Source: Modicisalibacter coralii
GTDB lineage: Bacteria > Pseudomonadota > Gammaproteobacteria > Pseudomonadales > Halomonadaceae
DNA: 44,473 nucleotides
Direction: 5' to 3'
Assembly: GCF_004117855.1 (NCBI RefSeq)
Contig: NZ_QWBW01000038.1
Span: 1 to 44,473, forward strand
This document shows positions 11,421-19,390 of the stretch, one piece after another (positions within the stretch are counted from its first letter, which is position 1; every line of letters starts with the position of its first letter). Below the pieces are notes generated by a model. That model was given only the letters and a program-made list of their open reading frames with translations. It ran no database searches and was not told where the DNA came from. The position numbers and the translations under genes are program-made.

Positions 11421-13545
11421 ATCCGTACGTACGCTGGTCACGACGCTCGTCGGCAGTTGCATCCTGCTCGTTGTGGTGGCCCTGGTGGGCTATTCGATGT
11501 TCGCCAATTCCCGCAATCAGGCGCTGGTGGACGCGCAGACGAGCGATCTGCTCGAGACGAGTATCGCCGAGCGGCTCGAGGCGGTGGCCTCCGACCAGGC
11601 GACGCGCATTCAGTCCAGGCTGGAACACGCCATGACGCTGGCGCGCAACCTGGCGTCGTTGAATGCGATGATGGCGAAACCCGATGCGGGCGGCCCGGCG
11701 CCGCTGACGCTCAGCCGCGACGAGCTCTCGGAGGTGGTGCGTCAGATGGTGGTCGACAACCCCGAACTGCTCGACGCCTTCATCGGCTGGGAGCCCGACG
11801 CCTTCGGCCACGATGCGCTCTACACCGGACGCGAGGACCAGGGATACGGCCCCGATGGGCGTTTCATGCCCTGGTGGTATCGCACCAAGAGCGGCGATAT
11901 CGAGGTCCTGGCGCTGGGCAGTGGCATGGAGAGTCAGGAGCGCGACGACTCGGGCATCCGCCAGGGGGAGTACTACCTGTGCCCCAAGGAGACCCGGCGT
12001 AGCTGTATCGTCGATCCCCACCTCTACGACTACAACGGCAAGATGCTGCTGGTCACCTCGTTCAACGCGCCGATCCTGGTCGATGGCGAGTTTCGCGGCA
12101 GCGCCGGTGTCGATCTCGCCGTCGATTTCATCCAGGGGCTGTTGGGTCAGGCCAACGCCTCTCTCTACGAGGGGGCCGGCGAAATGGCGCTGATCGCCCC
12201 GCGCGGCGGCATCACGGCCTTTACCGGGCACGACGACGCCCTGGGCAAGCCGATGGCCGGCGCGCTCGACGAGGCGGCCGTGTCACGGGTCCAGCAGGCC
12301 CAGTCCGGCGACTCGGTGTATACCACGACCGACGGCGATGTGGTGCTCTACTGGCCATTCGAGGTCGCCGGGATCGACAAGTCCTGGGTACTGATGGTGC
12401 GGCTGCCGCAGAGCGCCGTCATGGCCGGCTTGAACGACCTGCAGATGCAGCTCGACACACAGCGTCACGCCTCCATGCTGGGCATGATCGCCGTCGGTTT
12501 GGCGATCGCCGGGGCCGGCCTGCTGGCCAGTTGGCTGCTCGGCGGGCGCATCGCGCGGCCGTTGCGCCAGTTGGCCGAACGCATGCGCGACATCGCCTCG
12601 GGCGGCGGCGATCTGACCCAGCGACTCCCGGTGCGGGGGCGTGACGAGACCGCCGATGTGGCCACCCAGTTCAATGCCTTCGCCGAGAAGATGCACGACG
12701 TGCTGGTCGAGGTTCGCGACAGCAGCGACTCGGTGCGGGTGGCCTCGGCCGAGATCGCCACCGGCAGCCAGGATCTCTCCGCACGGACCGAGTCCGCGGC
12801 GTCGAGCATCCAGGAATCGTCGGCGTCGATGGAAGAGCTGACCAGCACCGTCGAGCACACCGCCGACTCGGCGCGCCAGGCCGATCAACTGGCCGCCTCG
12901 GCGTCCGATGTCGCCTCCCGCGGCGGACAGGTGGTGAGTGAGGTGGTACAGACCATGGACGAGATCGAGGCCTCGTCGCGGCAGATCGCCGAGATCGTCA
13001 CGCTGATGGACGGCATCGCCTTCCAGACCAACCTGCTGGCGCTCAACGCCTCGGTGGAGGCGGCCCGGGCCGGCGAGCAGGGTCGCGGCTTCGCGGTGGT
13101 CGCCGGCGAGGTGCGTCAGCTGGCCAGCCGCAGCGCCGACGCCTCCCGCCAGATCAAGGAACTGATCGATGCCTCCAGCGCCAAGACCCGCAGCGGCGCC
13201 GAACGGGTGCGCACCGCCGGGACGACCATGGACGAGATCGTGGCGAGCGTGGCGCGGGTCACCGACGTGCTGAGCGAGATCAACGCCGCGACCCGCGAGC
13301 AGAGTCAGGGCATCGGCCAGGTCAACCAGGCGGTCGCCGATCTCGACCGCATGACCCAGCAGAACGCCGCGATGGTCGAGCAGACCGCCACCGCCGCCGA
13401 GGAGCTCAAGGCCCAGGCCCAGCGTCTCGCCGAGGTGGTGGGCACCTTCACCCTGCGCCGGCGCGGCGAGGCGCCGGCCCCTTATGCCTTGACGTCGGGG
13501 AAAGTGGCACATGCCCGCAGCCTTTCGGACATCGAACCGGCCTGA
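11410..13545 (+). CDS. Methyl-accepting chemotaxis protein with double-Cache-like sensor (MCP2)
   Basis: This 711-residue chemoreceptor has TM1 at about 12-32, a large periplasmic sensor at about 35-350, TM2 at 355-377, then HAMP and a signalling domain nearly identical to MCP1 and MCP3. The sensor has the AFIGWEPDAFG motif at about 124-133 and two cysteines (Cys191, Cys199 in YYLCPKETRRSC) that could form a periplasmic disulfide. Such WEP-motif Cache sensors occur in many Pseudomonas-type receptors with varied ligands, so the ligand here is not assigned. The ATG lies inside the last codons of MCP1 (11-base overlap) with GGAGAGAG upstream, so it is co-transcribed from the FliA promoter at 9438. 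Confidence 0.93.
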   Translation: MQFKSVRTLVTTLVGSCILLVVVALVGYSMFANSRNQALVDAQTSDLLETSIAERLEAVASDQATRIQSRLEHAMTLARNLASLNAMMAKPDAGGPAPLTLSRDELSEVVRQMVVDNPELLDAFIGWEPDAFGHDALYTGREDQGYGPDGRFMPWWYRTKSGDIEVLALGSGMESQERDDSGIRQGEYYLCPKETRRSCIVDPHLYDYNGKMLLVTSFNAPILVDGEFRGSAGVDLAVDFIQGLLGQANASLYEGAGEMALIAPRGGITAFTGHDDALGKPMAGALDEAAVSRVQQAQSGDSVYTTTDGDVVLYWPFEVAGIDKSWVLMVRLPQSAVMAGLNDLQMQLDTQRHASMLGMIAVGLAIAGAGLLASWLLGGRIARPLRQLAERMRDIASGGGDLTQRLPVRGRDETADVATQFNAFAEKMHDVLVEVRDSSDSVRVASAEIATGSQDLSARTESAASSIQESSASMEELTSTVEHTADSARQADQLAASASDVASRGGQVVSEVVQTMDEIEASSRQIAEIVTLMDGIAFQTNLLALNASVEAARAGEQGRGFAVVAGEVRQLASRSADASRQIKELIDASSAKTRSGAERVRTAGTTMDEIVASVARVTDVLSEINAATREQSQGIGQVNQAVADLDRMTQQNAAMVEQTATAAEELKAQAQRLAEVVGTFTLRRRGEAPAPYALTSGKVAHARSLSDIEPA
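12709..13440 (+). repeat. Long direct repeat copy 2 (MCP signalling domain)
   Basis: This is the second copy of the 732-base signalling segment. Between MCP2 and MCP3 the near-identity reaches further upstream, to about 12080 (against 14672), and so includes the membrane-proximal sensor half, TM2 and HAMP. Confidence 0.9.
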
Positions 13546-13735
13546 TGCAAAGAGGCCGTCGTCTGGCCAGCGACACTGGGCCGGTAGGGCACCCGCAACC
13601 CTCTCCAATGCCTTTGTCAGAAAATCGCCGAGGCATTGGAGGGCCCCTGTGCCTGCCGATGGTCGCCAAGACAGCATGCGGCCATTCGGGGCGGCGTTTT
13701 CTCGTCCAGGCCCTGAGGTTCCAGCCAAGAGTGTC

Positions 13736-13753
13736 TACTTGAAATTTCAAGTA
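13736..13753. promoter_or_regulatory. 18-bp perfect palindrome overlapping a FliA -35 element
   Basis: TACTTGAAATTTCAAGTA reads the same on both strands, and its right arm contains the TCAAGTA of the FliA promoter at 13747-13773. A protein bound here would sit on the -35 box. The mirrored TCAAGTA on the minus strand has no GCCGAT-like -10 at the right distance, so it is not a divergent promoter pair. Confidence 0.6.
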
Positions 13754-13773
13754 TTGATGCGTGCCGCCGATAA
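13747..13773 (+). promoter_or_regulatory. FliA (sigma-28) promoter for MCP3
   Basis: TCAAGTAT at 13747-13754, 11 bases, then GCCGATAA at 13766-13773. The -10 element is a full consensus match. The predicted transcript has a leader of about 220 bases before MCP3, unusually long, containing the short reading frame at 13845-14000. Confidence 0.88.
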
Positions 13774-13844
13774 CGACCACGGAGGAATGCTCCCCGGCAG
13801 CACCTGCCGACTCTCATATCCACAATGATAAGCGAGTACAAGAC

Positions 13845-14000
13845 ATGCAGATTCCCCTGAACTTCCGCTTCTGCCTCGTCGGAGCGGCCAGCATTGCCAG
13901 CGCTCTTGGTCGTTGGCTGCCCGTTGATGACACTGGATCTCAGGCCATGCCTCGGCAGGGGGCGATCGAGTGCTTCCCGGCCATTGCGGGGGAGGCGTGA
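13845..14000 (+). other. Possible 51-residue leader ORF before MCP3
   Basis: This is an ATG-started reading frame of 51 codons inside the predicted MCP3 leader, ending two bases before the MCP3 ATG, so that the MCP3 ribosome site (GGGGGAGG) lies within it. The product would begin MQIPLNFRFCLVGAASIASA, a basic or polar start plus one short hydrophobic run, vaguely like an MCP N-terminus. No strong ribosome site precedes it. It could be a real coupled peptide, a remnant of MCP duplication, or chance. Confidence 0.25.
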
Positions 14001-14002
14001 CG

Positions 14003-16138
14003 ATGCACTTCAAGTCCTTGCGAACCTTTGTGACGCTGCTCGCCGGCGCCTGCATCCTGACCGTCGTCGTGGCGTTGGTCGTTTATTCGCTGTTCGCCAG
14101 CTCGCGCTCCCAGTCACTGGTAGAGAACCAGACCCGCGGACTGCTCGAACGCAGTATCGGTGCGCGGCTCGCCGCCACCGCCGAGTCACAGGCCGAGCGC
14201 ATAAAGGGGCGCCTGGAGAGGGCCTTCGATCAGGCCCGCAATCTCTCCGAAATCAACACCATGCTGGGGCAGCAAGATGACGAGGGCCGACAGCGGTTAT
14301 ATCTGAGTCGGCGCGAGGTCTCTTACTTGGTGCGCCAGACTGTGGTCGACAACCCCATGCTTAGTGACGCCTATATCGGCTGGGAGCCCGACGCCTTCGG
14401 CAGCGATTCCTATTATGCCGGTGTCGAAGGGCTCGGCTACGGGGAGGATGGGCGCTTCAAGCCGGTGTGGTATCGCACCGACGACGGTGATGTGAACGTC
14501 ATGCCGATGGGCGATGAGCTGGAAAGTGAAACCGTCCTCTCCAACGGTTTGCGTGAAGGGGAATACTATCTGTGCCCGCGCGAGACCCTGAAGCCATGCA
14601 GCTCGGACCCGGCGCGTTACGAAGCCGGCGGCGAGACGAGGATGCTGACTTCGTTCGATGTACCTGTGATCGTCGATGGCGAGTTTCGCGGCAGCGCCGG
14701 TGTCGATATTGGTGTGGACTTCATCCAGCAACTGCTGGGTACGGCCAATCAGTCCCTCTACGACGGGGCCGGCGAGATGGCGCTGATCGCCCCGCGCGGC
14801 GGCATCACGGCCTTTACCGGCCATGACGAGGCCCTGGGCAAGCCGATGGCCGGCGCGCTCGAAGAAGCGTCCGTCGAACGGATTCGCCAGGCCCAGTCCG
14901 GCGACTCGGTGTATACCACGACCGACGGCAATATCTCCCTCTACTGGCCGTTCGAGGTCGCCGGGATCGACAAGCCCTGGGTACTGATGGTGCGGCTGCC
15001 GCAGAGCGTCGTGATGGCCGGGCTGAACGACCTGCAGATGCAGCTCGGCGCGCAGCGTCACGCCTCCATGCTGGGCATGATCGCCGTCGGTTTGGCGATC
15101 GCCGGGGCCGGCCTGCTGGCCAGCTGGTTGCTCGGCGGGCGCATCGCGCGGCCGTTGCGTCAGTTGGCCGAACGCATGCGCGACATCGCCTCGGGCGGCG
15201 GCGATCTGACCCAGCGACTCCCGGTGCGGGGGCGCGACGAGACCGCCGAACTCGCCACCCAGTTCAACGCCTTCGCCGAGAAGATGCACGACGTGCTGCT
15301 CGAGGTTCGCGACAGCAGCGACTCGGTACGGGTGGCCTCGGCCGAGATCGCCACCGGCAGCCAGGATCTCTCCGCGCGGACCGAGTCCGCGGCGTCGAGC
15401 ATCCAGGAATCGTCGGCGTCGATGGAAGAGCTGACCAGCACCGTCGAGCACACCGCCGACTCGGCGCGCCAGGCCGATCAACTGGCCGCCTCGGCCTCCG
15501 ATGTCGCCTCCCGCGGCGGACAGGTGGTGAGTGAGGTGGTACAGACCATGGACGAGATCGAGGCCTCGTCGCGGCAGATCGCCGAGATCGTCACGCTGAT
15601 GGACGGCATCGCCTTCCAGACCAACCTGCTGGCGCTCAACGCCTCGGTGGAGGCGGCCCGGGCCGGCGAGCAGGGTCGCGGCTTCGCGGTGGTCGCCGGC
15701 GAGGTGCGTCAGCTGGCCAGCCGCAGCGCCGACGCCTCCCGCCAGATCAAGGAACTGATCGACGCCTCCACCGCCAAGACCCGCAGCGGCGCCGAACGGG
15801 TGCGTACCGCCGGGACGACCATGGACGAGATCGTGGCGAGCGTGGCGCGGGTCACCGACGTGCTGAGCGAGATCAACGCCGCGACCCGCGAGCAGAGTCA
15901 GGGCATCGGCCAGGTCAACCAGGCGGTCGCCGATCTCGATCGCATGACCCAGCAGAACGCCGCGATGGTCGAGCAGACCGCCACCGCCGCCGAGGAGCTC
16001 AAGGCTCAGGCGCAGCGCCTTGCCGACACGGTGGGTACCTTCACCCTGCGCCGGCGCGGCGAGGGGCCGGCGCCTTACGCCCTGACCGCGGGGCAGGCGA
16101 CACGCGGTCGCGCCCTGCCGGAGCACGAGGCGGACTGA
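14003..16138 (+). CDS. Methyl-accepting chemotaxis protein with double-Cache-like sensor (MCP3)
   Basis: This 711-residue chemoreceptor has exactly the same length as MCP2 and aligns with it without visible gaps over the first 200 residues. TM1 is at about 12-32, the sensor at about 35-350, TM2 at 355-377, then HAMP and the signalling domain. The WEPDAFG motif and Cys191/Cys199 are conserved, while the distal sensor (residues 35-220) has diverged, so the ligand probably differs. The ATG at 14003 has GGGGGAGG seven bases upstream; an earlier in-frame start near 13970 lacks this. It is driven by its own FliA promoter at 13747 and followed by a strong terminator at 16167-16192. Confidence 0.92.
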   Translation: MHFKSLRTFVTLLAGACILTVVVALVVYSLFASSRSQSLVENQTRGLLERSIGARLAATAESQAERIKGRLERAFDQARNLSEINTMLGQQDDEGRQRLYLSRREVSYLVRQTVVDNPMLSDAYIGWEPDAFGSDSYYAGVEGLGYGEDGRFKPVWYRTDDGDVNVMPMGDELESETVLSNGLREGEYYLCPRETLKPCSSDPARYEAGGETRMLTSFDVPVIVDGEFRGSAGVDIGVDFIQQLLGTANQSLYDGAGEMALIAPRGGITAFTGHDEALGKPMAGALEEASVERIRQAQSGDSVYTTTDGNISLYWPFEVAGIDKPWVLMVRLPQSVVMAGLNDLQMQLGAQRHASMLGMIAVGLAIAGAGLLASWLLGGRIARPLRQLAERMRDIASGGGDLTQRLPVRGRDETAELATQFNAFAEKMHDVLLEVRDSSDSVRVASAEIATGSQDLSARTESAASSIQESSASMEELTSTVEHTADSARQADQLAASASDVASRGGQVVSEVVQTMDEIEASSRQIAEIVTLMDGIAFQTNLLALNASVEAARAGEQGRGFAVVAGEVRQLASRSADASRQIKELIDASTAKTRSGAERVRTAGTTMDEIVASVARVTDVLSEINAATREQSQGIGQVNQAVADLDRMTQQNAAMVEQTATAAEELKAQAQRLADTVGTFTLRRRGEGPAPYALTAGQATRGRALPEHEAD
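15302..16033 (+). repeat. Long direct repeat copy 3 (MCP signalling domain)
   Basis: This is the third copy of the near-identical signalling segment shared with 10587-11318 and 12709-13440. Three copies in direct orientation within 5.5 kb are a substrate for unequal recombination, which would fuse one sensor to another receptor's output domain without breaking the reading frame. Confidence 0.9.
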
Positions 16139-16166
16139 CGCCGACCGACGTCGGGACGTACCACGG

Positions 16167-16192
16167 AACGGGCCGCGATTGCGGCCCGTTTT
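16167..16192. terminator. Terminator between convergent MCP3 and tspO
   Basis: A perfect 10-bp stem (AACGGGCCGC and GCGGCCCGTT) with loop GATT is followed by TT on the plus strand, in the 60-base gap between MCP3 and the tspO stop. It is strong for the plus strand and could also serve tspO. Confidence 0.8.
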
Positions 16193-16198
16193 CGCCTT

Positions 16199-16702
16199 TC
16201 AGGCAAGGCCCAGCAGTCCCGGGTTGGCCTGCCAGACGGCCCAGGTCAGCGCGGTGGCCAGGCTCACCCAGGCGAGGTAGGGCACCAGCAATACGCCGGC
16301 CAGGCGGCTCTTGCGCCAGAAGGCGATCAGCGTCGCCGCGATCAACCCCCACAGCGCGAGCGTACCGACGAAAGCGGGAGCCCCCAGGTGCCAGACGAAG
16401 AACAACCAGCTCCACAAGGCGTTGACCGCCAGCTGGATCACGAACAGCGACAGCGCGCGGTGGGCGTCACGCCACCCGGCGCGGCGCCAGACCAGCCAGG
16501 CGGCGATCGCCATCAGCGCATAGAGCGTGGTCCAGACCGGGCCGAAGACTGCCGCGGGTGGCGCCCAGGCCGGTTGCGCCAGTCTGGCGTAGAAGGCGGC
16601 GGCGTCCACCGAGGCCAGCGCGCCGATGCCGGCCGCCACGAAGCACAGGGCGAACCAGCCCAGCAGACCGACGCCCTGACGGCGTCCCGGAAGTGCTGAC
16701 AT
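16199..16702 (-). CDS. tspO: TspO/MBR family tryptophan-rich sensory protein
   Basis: This 167-residue membrane protein has five hydrophobic helices, the TspO fold. Visible family marks are the tryptophan-rich start (LGWFALCF), the loop AQPAWAPPAAVFGPVWTTLY, and the helix LAVNALWSWLFF. TspO proteins bind tetrapyrroles and other small hydrophobic ligands and modulate stress responses. In Rhodobacter TspO acts as an oxygen-linked regulator; its role here is not known. The ATG at 16702 has AGGAG six bases upstream. Its promoter region overlaps that of the divergent MCP4 gene (FliA site at 16748). Confidence 0.92.
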   Translation of the reverse strand: MSALPGRRQGVGLLGWFALCFVAAGIGALASVDAAAFYARLAQPAWAPPAAVFGPVWTTLYALMAIAAWLVWRRAGWRDAHRALSLFVIQLAVNALWSWLFFVWHLGAPAFVGTLALWGLIAATLIAFWRKSRLAGVLLVPYLAWVSLATALTWAVWQANPGLLGLA

Positions 16703-16747
16703 GACAACTCCTTTCCGACAAGAATAAAACTGTTGTACAACACTTGT

Positions 16748-16774
16748 TAAAGTTTTTGAAACCCTGGCCGATAC
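16748..16774 (+). promoter_or_regulatory. FliA (sigma-28) promoter for MCP4
   Basis: TAAAGTTT at 16748-16755, 11 bases, then GCCGATAC at 16767-16774. The -35 element is a perfect consensus match. It lies 73 bases before the MCP4 ATG, in the gap shared with divergent tspO. Confidence 0.9.
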
Positions 16775-16846
16775 CGCTTTCCATGTATCGGTACTCCACT
16801 CATCCGATTCGTGCATCCGCCAGGATGGCGAGGGAGACAACGACCC

Positions 16847-18523
16847 ATGCGCAATATTTCAGTAAAGCAGGGACTCTTCACGGCCTTCGGCCTGATGGCC
16901 CTGATGATGGTCCTGATCGGCGGTCTCGGTTACTACGCCCACGAGGTGAGTAGCCGCGGGCTGCACGAACTGGCCGAACTCAACGTCGAGCAGGTCAACA
17001 CGCTCAATCGCACCCAGGTCAATCTGTCCCAGGGACAGACGCGGCTGGTCAAGTTCGAGAACGCCCAGCAGCGCGGCATGCCGGACGAGGCGCAGACCTG
17101 GCTGGCGAAGGCGCAAAGCGCCTTCGGTCAGGCCACCGAGCGCTTCGCTCAGTTCGAGGGTGTCGACCTGCCCGCCGACAGCGAACGTCGGCCGTACGTG
17201 GAGGCCGTCACCGACGCCTATCATCAGGCGATCAACCAGCCCTTCCTCGACGCCCTGGCCAGCGGCGATGCCCAGGCCCTGCTCGCCAACGACGACGCCT
17301 TTCTCGAAAGCTATGCCGAGTTCGCCGATGCCGTCGACGACTTCGTGCACTTCGCCGAACAGCGAGGCAACGACCTGATTGCCGAGGACGCGAGTTTCGC
17401 GACGCTGGCCAACCTGCTGGGTTTGCTCCTGCTGGGGCTGGCGATCGGCCTCTTCGTGGTGATCGTGCTGGGCGTCAAGCGCTGGCTGGTGACGCCGCTG
17501 AGCGAGGCGGTCGACCACTGCGAGCGCATCGCCGAGGGTGACCTCACCGGCGATATCCGCGCGCAGGGCGACAACGAGATCGGCCAGCTCTACACGGCGA
17601 TGGCCGCCATGCAAGGCGGGCTCAAGCGGCTGGTCGGCAGGCTCAAGACGAGCAGCAACGCCGTCGCCCGAGGAGGCGAGGAAATCGCCGCCGGCAGCGA
17701 GGATCTGTCGTCGCGTACCGAACAGCAGGCCTCGGCGCTGCAGGAGACCGCCTCGAGCATGGAGGAGATCTCGTCCACGGTACGCCAGAACGCCCAGACC
17801 GCCGAACAGGCCAATCAGCTCTCGGGGACCGCCGCCGACCAGGCCGAACGGGGCGCCGGTGAAGTGGAACAGACGGTGGCGCTGATGCAGGAGATCGAGT
17901 CGCGCTCGAAGCAGATCGGCGAGATCATCGAGGTCATCGATTCGATCGCCTTCCAGACCAACATCCTGGCCCTGAACGCCTCGGTCGAGGCCGCCCGAGC
18001 CGGCGAGAACGGCCGTGGCTTCGCGGTGGTCGCCAGCGAGGTACGGACCCTGGCGACCCGCACCGCCGAGTCCTCGCGCGAGATCCGCGACATGATCGAG
18101 CAGGTCTCGCAGACCATCGCCTCGGGCTCCGCGCAGGCCGGACGCAGCGGCGAGCAGATCCATGAGGTGGTGGCCTCGATCCGTCGGGTCGCCGAGCTGA
18201 TCGATGAACTGGCGATGTCCGCCCGTGAGCAGGACGCCGGGGTCGAGCAGATCGGCGCGGCGGTCACCCAGATGGATTCGGTGACCCAGCAGAATGCCAC
18301 GCTGGTGGAGCAGACCAGTACCGCGGCCGGCACGCTGCGCGACGAGTCCCGGCGCCTGACGGACATCATCGGCCGCTTCCGGATCGATGACGATGCACAG
18401 TGGCAGGCGCTGCCCGAGGGCGATCCGTCAGCGACCGCCCCGCAGCGGCAAGCCGCCGTTGTGCGCCACGAGCCGCGACCCGCTGCCGCCGGTCAGCGGG
18501 AGTCCGAGTGGGACGAGTTCTAG
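16847..18523 (+). CDS. Methyl-accepting chemotaxis protein with four-helix-bundle sensor (MCP4)
   Basis: This 558-residue Tsr/Tar-like chemoreceptor starts at the ATG at 16847, with GGGAG ten bases upstream. TM1 is at about 8-30, the periplasmic four-helix bundle at about 32-180, and TM2 at about 183-208. HAMP and the signalling domain follow, with the tip [20 protein letters not shown]. The C-terminus ends SEWDEF, matching the xWxxF pentapeptide that tethers CheR and CheB in high-abundance receptors. It is the only one of the five MCPs here with that tail. The gene has its own FliA promoter. The signalling domain is clearly a different lineage from MCP1-3 and close to MCP5. Confidence 0.94.
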   Translation: MRNISVKQGLFTAFGLMALMMVLIGGLGYYAHEVSSRGLHELAELNVEQVNTLNRTQVNLSQGQTRLVKFENAQQRGMPDEAQTWLAKAQSAFGQATERFAQFEGVDLPADSERRPYVEAVTDAYHQAINQPFLDALASGDAQALLANDDAFLESYAEFADAVDDFVHFAEQRGNDLIAEDASFATLANLLGLLLLGLAIGLFVVIVLGVKRWLVTPLSEAVDHCERIAEGDLTGDIRAQGDNEIGQLYTAMAAMQGGLKRLVGRLKTSSNAVARGGEEIAAGSEDLSSRTEQQASALQETASSMEEISSTVRQNAQTAEQANQLSGTAADQAERGAGEVEQTVALMQEIESRSKQIGEIIEVIDSIAFQTNILALNASVEAARAGENGRGFAVVASEVRTLATRTAESSREIRDMIEQVSQTIASGSAQAGRSGEQIHEVVASIRRVAELIDELAMSAREQDAGVEQIGAAVTQMDSVTQQNATLVEQTSTAAGTLRDESRRLTDIIGRFRIDDDAQWQALPEGDPSATAPQRQAAVVRHEPRPAAAGQRESEWDEF

Positions 18524-18645
18524 CCGGTCGGGGGGTCGCGAGCTTGCCCGGTCGGCCGCTCCCTGACTAGGCTGCACCCTGCAGGATGCCCAGGGGCCGT
18601 CGCGTTTCGGATCGACGGTCCACCCGCGACAAGGAGGAACGCTGT

Positions 18646-19131
18646 ATGTCGAGCCCGGAACACAAGCAGAAGATCTGGAAGCTGATCGAAGACATCAAGG
18701 TCGGGATGCTGGTGACCCTCGATGGCCCCATGCCACGAGCGCGGCCCATGCATCTGGTGCAGGATGCCTACGACGGCACCCTGTGGTTCTACACCCGGCG
18801 CAGTGCCGAGAAGGTCTTCGAGACCCGGGACGATCAGGACGTCTGCATCACCTTCTCCGACCAGGAGGAGGGGGTCTACGTCTCGCTGTCCGGCACCGCC
18901 CGGCTCAACGACGACCGCGAGCTGATCGACAAGTACTGGAACCCGTTCGTCGCCGCCTGGTTCCCCGACGGCAAGGACGACCCGGACCTGACGCTGATGG
19001 AGATCAAGGTCAAGTTCGGCGAGCACTGGAAGGCCCGCGAAAGCAAGGTGTTCCAGCTCTACGAGATCGCCAAGGCCAACGTCAAGCAGGGCAGCGTGCC
19101 CGATATGGGCGAGAACGAAAAGTTCGGTTGA
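18646..19131 (+). CDS. Pyridoxamine 5'-phosphate oxidase family protein (general stress protein 26-like)
   Basis: This 161-residue soluble protein has the FMN-binding split-barrel fold. The N-terminus EHKQKIWKLIEDIKVGMLVT, the strand RPMHLVQDAYDGTLWFYT, and the segment YWNPFVAAWFPDGKDDPDLTL match the general stress protein 26 group in the Pyridox_oxase family. Members bind FMN, FAD or F420-like cofactors, and the reaction of this branch is mostly unknown. True PdxH activity is unlikely because the protein is short and lacks the PdxH C-terminal domain. AAGGAGG lies seven bases before the ATG, which fixes the start over the upstream extension. It is monocistronic. Confidence 0.9.
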   Translation: MSSPEHKQKIWKLIEDIKVGMLVTLDGPMPRARPMHLVQDAYDGTLWFYTRRSAEKVFETRDDQDVCITFSDQEEGVYVSLSGTARLNDDRELIDKYWNPFVAAWFPDGKDDPDLTLMEIKVKFGEHWKARESKVFQLYEIAKANVKQGSVPDMGENEKFG

Positions 19132-19390
19132 GCGCGGTCGTTCGCCGCTCGCTCGAAAAGCGTGGCGGCGTTCCGCCGCGACCCCTGACAGTCTCGCCTG
19201 CCACTTCCGCGCCCGGTCGTCTCGATCGGGCGTTGTCGTTTCCGACCCGCCAACGCCGCGATCCGACTTGCACCATCGCGGTGCGTCGGGCTTTCGGCTA
19301 TGCTCGAAGGCCGGTGGGTAAACCGGTCCGGTTCATTGTCGATGGCTGCGACGCTCGCGTCGCGGCCATCGTGCGTCTTTGGAGGTGGGC

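Larger units (their letters stand above)
13546..14002 (+). other. Intergenic region between MCP2 and MCP3
   Basis: In order, these 457 bases hold a perfect 11-bp inverted repeat (CTCCAATGCCT at 13603-13613 and AGGCATTGGAG at 13631-13641, 17-base loop, no T tract), an 18-bp palindrome, a FliA promoter, and a short leader reading frame that ends two bases before the MCP3 ATG. The section around 13735-13850 is clearly more AT-rich than its surroundings. No other gene is seen. Confidence 0.6.

Noticed and set aside
13603-13641. 11-bp inverted repeat as the MCP2 terminator
   Set aside because: The 17-base loop and lack of T residues after the stem make intrinsic termination unlikely; kept only as a note in the intergenic entry.
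10587-16033. Assembly artefact producing repeated MCP segments
   Set aside because: Sensors, linkers, promoters and tails differ between the three genes, and scattered single-base differences occur inside the repeats, so they are distinct copies.
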